From contig NZ_KI911559.1 in assembly GCF_000515255.1 (NCBI RefSeq), positions 1,277,548-1,341,547 of the forward strand: a DNA stretch of 64,000 nt, given 5' to 3'. Every line of letters starts with the position of its first letter. Position 1 is the stretch's first letter. Positions 1 through 6,314 of the stretch are shown here, piece by piece. Source of the DNA: Rhodovibrio salinarum DSM 9154. GTDB lineage: Bacteria > Pseudomonadota > Alphaproteobacteria > Kiloniellales > Rhodovibrionaceae. Both the position numbers and the translations under genes were made by a program. Under the pieces are notes generated by a model, which was given only the letters and a program-made list of their open reading frames with translations, made no database searches and was not told the DNA's origin.

Positions 1-115
1 GCAGCCGGCTCGCGACTTGCTCGGCGATCTTGAGGCGGCGCATATGCAGCTGTCCGGCGACACTCCAGGTCCAACCTTGAACCAAGTGGGCCGGGTCGCC
101 GTGAATGGCAGGCAT
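1..115 (-). CDS. Partial hypothetical protein (N-terminal 38 residues)
   Basis: The first 38 codons of a reading frame that starts with ATG at 115 and runs off the left edge of the window. It begins MPAIHGDPAHLVQGWTWSVA and continues into a basic stretch. An AAAGG ribosome-binding-like motif lies a few bases upstream, which is the main support. I do not recognise the family from so short a piece. Upstream lies an AT-richer region with repeated CCTGCTAA motifs that could regulate it. Confidence 0.35.
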   Translation of the reverse strand, partial: MPAIHGDPAHLVQGWTWSVAGQLHMRRLKIAEQVASRL

Positions 116-433
116 GCCTTAACCTTTCGCCCGGGAATGTTCGACTATTTTAGATTAGGCCTGCTAAACTAAGTGTAAAGCGCGACATTTCGTATCCAAC
201 GGTTCTGACGCTGTCGTCAGCCTGTGCTGACAGCGGTCAGCCACCAATGAATGAGCGCGGGCGTACTACCATCGACAGCGATTATTTCAACCCATGTGAC
301 TGGCGGGATAGGTGGATTGCACAAAATATCGAACTCGTCCTGCTAAATGCCTTATTAGCAGGCGCAGAGGTGTGAAACTTTTCTCGCACAGGTAGGCGTC
401 GGGCGCGGGCGGCCGATGGCGTTCTGTCTGGTA
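116..433. other. Intergenic region with short repeats and hairpins
   Basis: No convincing gene. This AT-richer stretch holds CCTGCTAA at 160-167 and 339-346 and its reverse complement at 355-362. It also holds an imperfect hairpin at 205-240 built from CTGAC/GTCAG-type arms. It probably contains the promoter of the minus-strand gene at the left edge, but no -35/-10 pair stands out. Confidence 0.4.
339..362. repeat. Perfect 8-bp inverted repeat
   Basis: CCTGCTAA, eight-base loop, TTAGCAGG. A third copy of the arm lies at 160-167 in direct orientation. There is no T-run on either side, so an operator or mobile-element scar is as likely as a terminator. Confidence 0.5.
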
Positions 434-1333
434 CTAATCGGTGGCAGCACGTTGTAATGGGAACAGGCCGGCATCCGGAAGTTCGGTCGCGGGGCCGCGG
501 GTGACGCCAGTCAAGTGCACGCGCAGTTCTCCAACCCGCGTGTTCGTCTGAATGCGTACGGGCAGAGGCGGCAGGTCATCGGTAATGCGTGCCAGCCAGA
601 CATCGACCGTGTCCGGATAGCGGCTTTTGGACTCGTACTTTTCCCAGAAGCCGGTAACCTTCTTCACGCTCAGGCGGCACTTGACCGCCGTGCCGCTATA
701 GACAGCGTAGGAGCTTTCCGGCACCTGCGCGGACCCGAGCCGCTCGGCGGAGATGTCGTAGCGCCGGCGGCCGTCGAAAATCCGATGCTCCCCCGAGCAG
801 ATTTCGCCCTGACCCAGAATCAGACCGTAGATCGCGCTGATCGGATCGCGGGTGCCCGCGCGCGCCGAAACCGGAACGACCGCGCGATCGTCCGCGGTCG
901 GTGCGGGCTCGGCGTTGACTTCTGGCGGGGCGTTCGGAGACGGGTAGGTCATACGTACCCAGCGCTTGCCGTTATCGCCCCAGAGATTGGCGGTGGCAAA
1001 GCGCTCGGGCGTCAACGCGCCACGCACCCGCGTGCCTTCGGACCGGCCCTCGAGGACGAATGGCCAGAGACTGCCGATCCATCCGGATGTTCGAGCCTGC
1101 AGGCGGATATCATAGCCGCCCGTATCGAGCGCGATCCGCGTGTCGAACGAGAGCGCGTTCAACCCGCCGACGTACAGCTTGTAGGCCAGCCCGACCGGCG
1201 GCTGAACCGTGGTGGGAGTCGGATCGCTTCGGGCCGGGCCGAGCGTGCCTAAAAACACCGTGCCCACGAGCGCGATGCGGGTCAACGCTGCCCTTCGACG
1301 TCCTCTGCCTACAAGCCACAGCCCATGCACCAT
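434..1333 (-). CDS. DUF3108 domain-containing exported protein
   Basis: 299 aa. Residues 1-36 look like a signal peptide: a basic start, then a hydrophobic ALTRIALVGTVFLGTLG stretch and a Ser/Ala-type cleavage region. The mature part resembles the DUF3108 family, envelope proteins of unknown function widespread in proteobacteria: a GLAYKLYVGGL opening, repeated beta-strand-like segments, and a conserved Arg-Tyr-Asp-Ile region in the second half. A GGGAGG motif precedes the ATG at suitable spacing. It is a single gene with no operon partner and probably acts in the periplasm. The family assignment rests on overall pattern, not on a catalytic motif. Confidence 0.75.
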   Translation of the reverse strand: MVHGLWLVGRGRRRAALTRIALVGTVFLGTLGPARSDPTPTTVQPPVGLAYKLYVGGLNALSFDTRIALDTGGYDIRLQARTSGWIGSLWPFVLEGRSEGTRVRGALTPERFATANLWGDNGKRWVRMTYPSPNAPPEVNAEPAPTADDRAVVPVSARAGTRDPISAIYGLILGQGEICSGEHRIFDGRRRYDISAERLGSAQVPESSYAVYSGTAVKCRLSVKKVTGFWEKYESKSRYPDTVDVWLARITDDLPPLPVRIQTNTRVGELRVHLTGVTRGPATELPDAGLFPLQRAATD

Positions 1334-1743
1334 CGTCGCCTCCCACGTCGCGGGATCGCATTTGCCCAGAACGGCGGTCGACCAGAACGGCTGTGCAGGT
1401 CCACGGCCTGCATGCCCGTTCGGCCTGACCCTTTAAGTTACGGCCCTTCGGGAAGGAGAAAAGGTGTGCGCCGCGACAATCGTCAGCGCGTTATCTTGCA
1501 CCACGCAGGTTCCGGCTGAAGCGCATTTCGAAGGTGAAGCGCGAGGCGGGAAAGATGGTGCGGCTGACGGCGAACAGGTCGTTGGCCCCGTCCCAGAAAC
1601 GCCGGTGCAGGATCAGCGCCGGACGCGTGATACGGTTCGTGAGGAGAGGCAACGCGCCAAACTGCTCCTAAGCCCTGATCCAAGGGTAACAGCCGGAGGC
1701 GGGCGGCCTGTACTAGGCGGCCCCGTTGGCCTCAGATTTTGGC
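1334..1743. other. Intergenic region with a gene remnant
   Basis: Upstream region of the DUF3108 gene. No intact gene is convincing. A coding-like minus-strand fragment at 1491-1667 is listed separately, and the tRNA promoter follows at 1744. Confidence 0.4.
1491..1667 (-). pseudogene. Remnant open frame without a start codon
   Basis: On the minus strand 58 codons read from an in-frame TAG at 1668-1670 down to a TAA at 1491-1493. The frame includes LILHRRFWDGANDLFAVSRT and then a stretch with alternating Phe and Arg. It looks like real protein, more so than any other frame here, but it has no start codon and is preceded by further stops. I read it as the 3' end of a decayed gene. The family is not recognised, and a chance open frame is possible. 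Confidence 0.35.
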
Positions 1744-1771
1744 TTGACCCGCGCACTGCGGTGACTATGTT
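1744..1771 (+). promoter_or_regulatory. Sigma-70-type promoter of tRNA-Val
   Basis: TTGACC (1744-1749), a 16-base spacer, then TATGTT (1766-1771). This places transcription start near 1778, about 38 bases upstream of the tRNA, a normal distance for a tRNA leader. Confidence 0.6.
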
Positions 1772-1815
1772 GCGTAGCTGCAAACCGCTGACAGACGGCG
1801 ATTTTTCGCGGTCAT

Positions 1816-1890
1816 GGGCGCGTAGCTCAGCGGGAGAGCGCCTCGTTCACACCGAGGAGGTCCCTGGTTCAATCCCAGGCGCGCCCACCA
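1816..1890 (+). tRNA. tRNA-Val (anticodon CAC)
   Basis: A complete cloverleaf. The 7-bp acceptor stem GGGCGCG pairs with CGCGCCC. The D arm contains AGCTCAG, and the anticodon stem CCTCG/CGAGG encloses loop TTCACAC with anticodon CAC. The T arm has GGTTCAATCC, followed by discriminator A and an encoded CCA. It reads valine codon GUG, which is heavily used in this high-GC genome. Confidence 0.97.
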
Positions 1891-2077
1891 TTCGAAGTTT
1901 GCACAATCCAAAGATACGGCAGGCCGGGTGTGCAACGGTCTGCTGACATGCTGTTCTCCTGCAGGATCGACGACGGTTTCGGTCGATATCGGTTCGCCGC
2001 GACGGCGCGTGGAGTTGATCCCTGTTGCGAGGTTGAACGCCACGTTCGGTACCTCTGACGCGTTGATCGGCGGCGCT

Positions 2078-2983
2078 TTACGACCGACGCCCTGAGCGTC
2101 GTTCCTTGAGCACGTCGATCAGGGCGCGCAGCGCAGCCGGCACGTGACGGTGGCCGGGGTAGTACAGCATTAAGCCCGAGAATGGTGGGCACCAGTCTTC
2201 AAGCACGGCTACCAGGCGGTTCGTGGCCAGGAGATCGCCCGCGGCGGTTTCAGGCACATAGGCTATGCCCAAACCGCGTGCTGCCGCGTCGATCATCAGG
2301 CCATTGTCATTGAGTGTCAGGGGGCCTGGCGGATCGACAGCGATTTCCTGCCCATGCTTCTCGAAGTCCCATCGATAGCGCTTGCCGCTCGGCAGGCGTT
2401 GACGGATGCAGCGATGCTGAAGCAGGTCATCGGGGACCAACGGTTTGCCGAAACGGCTTATATAGTCCGGGGATGCGACGGCGAGGAAACGGAGGTCGTC
2501 GCTGATCCGCACCGCGATCATGTCCTGAGGCACGGCTTCGGCGAGCCGGATGCCCGCATCGAACCCTTGCGCCACGATGTCGACAAGGCGTCCTTCGCTG
2601 ACCAAATCGAGTTCGACGTCCGGATATTTCTCTAGATATGCCGGTATGGCTTGGCGCAGCAGCAGCTGGGCCGCGCCCTTGTCCGCATTGATGCGAAGCA
2701 TGCCACTGGGCGCCCCGCGATCATCCGCGAGCGTGTCGAGCGCCGAGTCCAGATTTCTGATAACCGGGCCAACTCGATTGAGCAGTCGCGCTCCGGCATC
2801 AGTCGGCGAAACACTGCGGGTGGTCCGATTAAGCAGTCGTACCCCCATCTGCTCTTCCAGTTTCCTAATGCGATGACTGAGCGCGGAGCGCGAAACCCCG
2901 AGCAAGTCCGCAGCGCGCCGGAAATTGCGCTCGGCCGCCACGACCGCGAAGGCTTCCAGGTCTGCCAGGGATGGCCTTGTCAT
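2078..2983 (-). CDS. LysR-family transcriptional regulator
   Basis: 301 aa, normal for the family. Residues 1-60 form the winged helix-turn-helix, with the characteristic FRRAADLLGVSRSALSHRIR helix pair and then LEEQMGVRLLNRTTRSVSPT. Residues from about 90 onward form the periplasmic-binding-like effector domain. An AAAGGA motif precedes the ATG. It is transcribed divergently from the SDR gene at 3081, with a 97-bp gap holding a perfect palindrome. By the usual LysR logic it likely controls that SDR and its own expression; the effector is unknown. Confidence 0.93.
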   Translation of the reverse strand: MTRPSLADLEAFAVVAAERNFRRAADLLGVSRSALSHRIRKLEEQMGVRLLNRTTRSVSPTDAGARLLNRVGPVIRNLDSALDTLADDRGAPSGMLRINADKGAAQLLLRQAIPAYLEKYPDVELDLVSEGRLVDIVAQGFDAGIRLAEAVPQDMIAVRISDDLRFLAVASPDYISRFGKPLVPDDLLQHRCIRQRLPSGKRYRWDFEKHGQEIAVDPPGPLTLNDNGLMIDAAARGLGIAYVPETAAGDLLATNRLVAVLEDWCPPFSGLMLYYPGHRHVPAALRALIDVLKERRSGRRS

Positions 2984-3007
2984 TGGTGAATTCCTTTCAC
3001 CTATTCA

Positions 3008-3031
3008 TGCAATAATAGCGACCTTATTGCA
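3008..3031. promoter_or_regulatory. Probable LysR operator (palindrome)
   Basis: A perfect inverted repeat TGCAATAA-N8-TTATTGCA centred between the divergent LysR and SDR starts. It contains T-N11-A-type spacing typical of LysR binding sites. The position, symmetry and AT-richness against a high-GC background make it the obvious regulator site for this pair. Confidence 0.6.
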
Positions 3032-3080
3032 CGAATTATGTCGCCCTAAATCATGATCGTTCTCATGAAAGGAGTGCCAT

Positions 3081-3911
3081 ATGAGCAAGACGTGGTTGAT
3101 TACCGGTGCATCCTCAGGCCTGGGACGAGAGATGGCGTGCCGGTTGCTGGCGCGAGGAGATCGTGTCGTGGCGACCGTGCGGCGTGAGGAGGCCCTGGCT
3201 GATCTCGAGCAGCAGTACGACGGGACTCTCACTGTTCTGAAGTTGGATGTTACCGATTTCGCGCGTACCCGAAGCGTAATGGACGATGCGTTCGCCCAAG
3301 CGGGCCGGATCGATGTCGTCGTCAGCAATGCTGCCTATGGGCTGTTCGGCGCGGCGGAAGAACTCACCGACGAACAGATCGAGCATCAGATCGCCGCCAA
3401 CCTGACCGGGTCGATACAGCTTATCCGTGCCGCGCTGCCCCATCTGCGACGCCAGGGCGGTGGGCGTGTGGTTCAGGTTTCATCGGAAGGCGGACAGATG
3501 GCCTATCCCAATTTCAGCCTGTACCACGCTACCAAATGGGGCATTGAGGGCTTTGTCGAATCCGTGGCTCAGGAAGTTGCCCCCTTTGGGATCGACTTCA
3601 TCATTGCCGAACCAGGTCCGACGGCGACCAACTTCGGGGCCAGCCTGGTGCGTCCAGCCGCGATGGCGGTGTACGATGATACGCCCGCCGGAGAGGTGCG
3701 GCGCGCCGTCGACAACGGCAGCTTCGACATCAGGGGCGATGCGACACGGACGGTCGATGCCATCATCGCGGCCGCTGACAGTGAGACGCCAGCCCTACGT
3801 CTCACTCTCGGCAGCACCGCCTACGAGTCCATGTCGAAGGCCCTGGGCAATCGTCTCGCCTCCCTGCAGGCGCAGCGCGGTATTGCCCTTTCCGCTGACA
3901 GGGACGAATAA
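3081..3911 (+). CDS. SDR-family NAD(P)-dependent oxidoreductase
   Basis: 276 aa classical short-chain dehydrogenase. The cofactor motif TGASSGLG is at residues 8-15, NAAYG at 83-87, the catalytic Ser near 134-135, and the YHATK active site at 148-152. An Arg-Arg after the second strand (residues 34-35) would favour NADP(H). The ribosome-binding site GAAAGGAG lies just before the ATG. It is divergent from the LysR regulator, which probably controls it. The substrate cannot be read from the sequence; relatives of this subfamily act on varied alcohols and carbonyls. Confidence 0.92.
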   Translation: MSKTWLITGASSGLGREMACRLLARGDRVVATVRREEALADLEQQYDGTLTVLKLDVTDFARTRSVMDDAFAQAGRIDVVVSNAAYGLFGAAEELTDEQIEHQIAANLTGSIQLIRAALPHLRRQGGGRVVQVSSEGGQMAYPNFSLYHATKWGIEGFVESVAQEVAPFGIDFIIAEPGPTATNFGASLVRPAAMAVYDDTPAGEVRRAVDNGSFDIRGDATRTVDAIIAAADSETPALRLTLGSTAYESMSKALGNRLASLQAQRGIALSADRDE

Positions 3912-4068
3912 CCTCCCGCGCGGCATCTCCAATGTGCTTCTGGCCACTGCGTCACATAATCGGTGTAACGGCACCGAGGTGACGACTGCGGAGGTGGAGG
4001 ACGGCATGACGCGCGGATGGCTGATAACCGCATCCGCGCGTCCCGTCCGTATTCCTGGATCTTAGTGC

Positions 4069-4863
4069 CTACAGACTGTCGACGATGCCGCCCTCGACCC
4101 GCAGGGCCGCGCCGCTGGTGGCCGAGGCCTGTGGCGAGCAGGCATAGACGATCATGTTGGCGACTTCATCGACATCGGCCGGGCGCTGGATGATCGAGGT
4201 CGGGCGTTGGGCCATGACGAAATCGCGGCCCACCTCCTCGATCGACTTGCCGGTTTCCTCGACCTGGTCGGCCAGCATCGCCGTGACGCCGTCCGAAAGC
4301 GTCGGGCCCGGAAGCACGGAATTCACGGTGACGCCCGTGCCCGCCATGCGCTTGGCCAGTCCGCGCGCGATCGCGGTGCAGGCGGTCTTGGTCATACCGT
4401 AGTGCACCATGTCCGCCGGGATGTTGAACGCCGATTCCGAGGACAGGAACACGACCCGGCCCCATCCGTTCGCCTGCATCCCCGGCAGGTAGCTCCGCGA
4501 CAGGCGCACGCCGGACATGACGTTGACCTCGTAGTACTTCATCCAGACCTCGTCGGGCGTCTCGAAGAAGTCCTGCGGGCCGAAAATGCCGACATTGTTG
4601 ACCAGGATGTCGCAAGTTGGGTGGGCCGCGACCAGCGCCGCGCAGCCTTCGGCACTGCCGAGATCGCCGGCGAAGCCGGTGACCTCCGCGTTCCCGGTAG
4701 CAGCTGCTTGCACCTCGGCCACGGCTGCGTCTACGTCGGCCTGCTTGCGGCCGTTAACGACGACCGAAGCGCCGCTTGTGGCCAGCCCCTTGGCTGCCGC
4801 CAGACCGATCCCCTTGGTCGATCCGGTGACGATGGCTTTCTTGCCTGTTAGGTCGATTTGCAT
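4069..4863 (-). CDS. SDR-family oxidoreductase
   Basis: 264 aa classical SDR, distinct from the one at 3081. It has TGSTKGIG at residues 13-20, NNVG at 89-92, Ser 142, and YGMTK at 155-159. Asn-Gly-Arg-Lys after the second strand suggests NADP(H). An AAAGGAG motif precedes the ATG. It converges with the SDR gene at 3081 across a 157-bp gap and does not share its promoter. Similar proteins are often annotated 3-oxoacyl-ACP reductase-like, but there are no fatty-acid genes nearby, so the substrate is left open. Confidence 0.9.
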   Translation of the reverse strand: MQIDLTGKKAIVTGSTKGIGLAAAKGLATSGASVVVNGRKQADVDAAVAEVQAAATGNAEVTGFAGDLGSAEGCAALVAAHPTCDILVNNVGIFGPQDFFETPDEVWMKYYEVNVMSGVRLSRSYLPGMQANGWGRVVFLSSESAFNIPADMVHYGMTKTACTAIARGLAKRMAGTGVTVNSVLPGPTLSDGVTAMLADQVEETGKSIEEVGRDFVMAQRPTSIIQRPADVDEVANMIVYACSPQASATSGAALRVEGGIVDSL

Positions 4864-5213
4864 GCTGTTCTCCTTTGCCGCTTTGCCGCGCGGCCTATTC
4901 AGGTGATCTATCTCGTGTTTTGCGTGTTCTGTCTGGGACTCCCCTGATTCCCAGATAATCGGCGTTTTCGGCTGGCAAAAGAGGCGGAAAATGAACCCTT
5001 TTCATGTGCCTGGGGTTCATGGGCTTTTGAGGTATCGGCGCATCTTCATGGAAATATTGGGCGCGGCAGCCTGCTGTCCGGGCGTGCGGCTGGTTGCGGC
5101 TAAGCGCGATCGTCCTGGTCCGCAGGTACGACTTTCGCGTCGCCATTCACGCGGACGGCTTACCTATATGGCGCCTTTGCCGCGTCATCTCAGCTGGTGG
5201 ATAGTTGAGGTCT
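4864..5213. other. Intergenic region upstream of the candidate sRNA
   Basis: No convincing protein gene; the open frames here have no ribosome-binding site and no recognisable content. The stretch contains the promoter of the minus-strand SDR and presumably that of the sRNA at 5214. An AT-rich CCTATATGG at 5163-5171 is a possible -10 region but has no clear -35 partner. Confidence 0.35.
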
Positions 5214-5325
5214 GGAAGCGGTTCCCCCCCGACCCGCCTTCCGATTGCCGGCCGGCAGTCTATCCCCCCGACCTAGGCTGCCGGCACGCCCCGTCCCCGC
5301 CATTGCTGGGGACGGGGCGTTTTAT
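5214..5325 (+). ncRNA. Candidate sRNA with two C-rich apical loops
   Basis: Three consecutive hairpins. The first (5214-5221 with 5234-5242, one bulged C) displays TTCCCCCCCGAC in its loop. The second (GCCGGCAG at 5251-5258 with CTGCCGGC at 5278-5285) displays TCCCCCCGACC. The third is a strong terminator directly abutting it. Two stem-loops exposing the same C6-7 GACC motif would be able to pair with G-rich Shine-Dalgarno sequences, as in alphaproteobacterial sRNAs with anti-SD loops. The 5' end is unknown. No protein gene on the plus strand upstream explains the terminator. Confidence 0.5.
5286..5325 (+). terminator. Rho-independent terminator
   Basis: A 13-bp perfect GC-rich stem (5286-5298 with 5308-5320) with a nine-base loop, followed by TTTTAT. 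The T-run is on the plus strand, so it ends a plus-strand transcript, taken to be the candidate sRNA. Confidence 0.8.
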
Positions 5326-5353
5326 GTCGGGGGAAGACTTCCAAAAAACGCCT

Positions 5354-6142
5354 CTAGAACAGGCTCGGCTGATCGCTGTCGCCGCTCTGCTTGTCGCCCG
5401 ATCCATGGTCGCCGCGAGCCGCGTTCCGAGATAGGCGGTCGTCGGTCTCCAGCGGTTCCAGGAGCGCGGGATCGTCGTTTTTGACCGCGTTGACCCGGGT
5501 GGAGATCGGATAGGCGGTCAGGTCCTCACCGGGGTCGGAGCGCAGCAGCGTCTTCGCGGTCTCCAGATTGCTCTCCGGGGCCAGCCAGGCGTCGAACGCT
5601 TCCGGTGCGAGGATCACCGGCATGCGCGGATGGATGGGCTTGAGCGCATCGTTCGCTTCGGTGGTCAGGATCGTGCAGGTTTCGAGCACGCTCTGAGTCT
5701 GTGGATCGGTCCAGCGCTCCCACAGGCCGGCGAAGCCGAACGGGCGGCGGTCCTGGAACTCGATCCGGTAGGGCTGCTTGCGCTGGCCCTTTTCCGCCGC
5801 AGCCTGCCATTCGTAGAAGCCGTCGGCGACCACCAGGCAGCGCCGGCGGCGGAAGGCGGCGCGGAACGCCGGCTTGTCGGACGCGCTGTCCGCCCGGGCG
5901 TTGATCATCTTGACCCCGATCGACGGATCGTCGGCCCAGAAGGGCACCAGCCCCCAGCGCAGCTGCACCAGGTGCCGGCCGCCGTCGGCTTCCGGGCCTT
6001 CCTGGTCGCCGCCCACCCGCACAACCGGCACGTCCTGCGTCGGCGCTACGTTGTAGCGCGCCGGCAGGTTGGGCAGCTCCGGCACCTGGAAAATGCGCTG
6101 GATCGTGTCCGGCGGGCTGGTGATCGAATAGCGGCCGCACAT
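5354..6142 (-). CDS. SOS response-associated peptidase (SRAP/HMCES, YedK-like)
   Basis: 262 aa. It forms a protective thiazolidine DNA-protein crosslink at abasic sites in single-stranded DNA, using Cys2 exposed after Met removal. The start is therefore fixed at the ATG giving MCGRYS, not at upstream starts in the same frame that would bury the cysteine; AAAGG precedes it. Family motifs are visible in order: RYNVAPTQ, WGLVPFW, NARAD, the GFYEW segment with the conserved Glu, and HPRMPVIL with the conserved His. It is divergent from the molybdenum hydroxylase gene at 6315. No LexA-type box is seen upstream. Confidence 0.95.
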   Translation of the reverse strand: MCGRYSITSPPDTIQRIFQVPELPNLPARYNVAPTQDVPVVRVGGDQEGPEADGGRHLVQLRWGLVPFWADDPSIGVKMINARADSASDKPAFRAAFRRRRCLVVADGFYEWQAAAEKGQRKQPYRIEFQDRRPFGFAGLWERWTDPQTQSVLETCTILTTEANDALKPIHPRMPVILAPEAFDAWLAPESNLETAKTLLRSDPGEDLTAYPISTRVNAVKNDDPALLEPLETDDRLSRNAARGDHGSGDKQSGDSDQPSLF

Positions 6143-6314
6143 CCCGCTTGCCTTTCGCTCGGTTTGCCGGCCGCACCCTAGCACGCCCACGCCGGTCAGC
6201 CAGCGCCAGCGTTTGGTGTACCGATGGGCTTGGCTTCAGCTTCCGTGTGCCCCACCTATCGAGGGCCTGCCTCAGCGCACAAGCCCGCACACGCCAGAGA
6301 TGGAGCCGTCGATC

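Noticed and set aside
515-1252. Long plus-strand open frame opposite the DUF3108 gene
   Set aside because: It is antisense to a well-supported gene, is rich in Arg/Ala as expected for high-GC shadow frames, and has no family resemblance.
1930-1960. GGAGAACAGCATG shared between the minus strand here and the start of the SDR gene at 4863
   Set aside because: Thirteen bases around a start codon may match by chance; no further similarity on either side.
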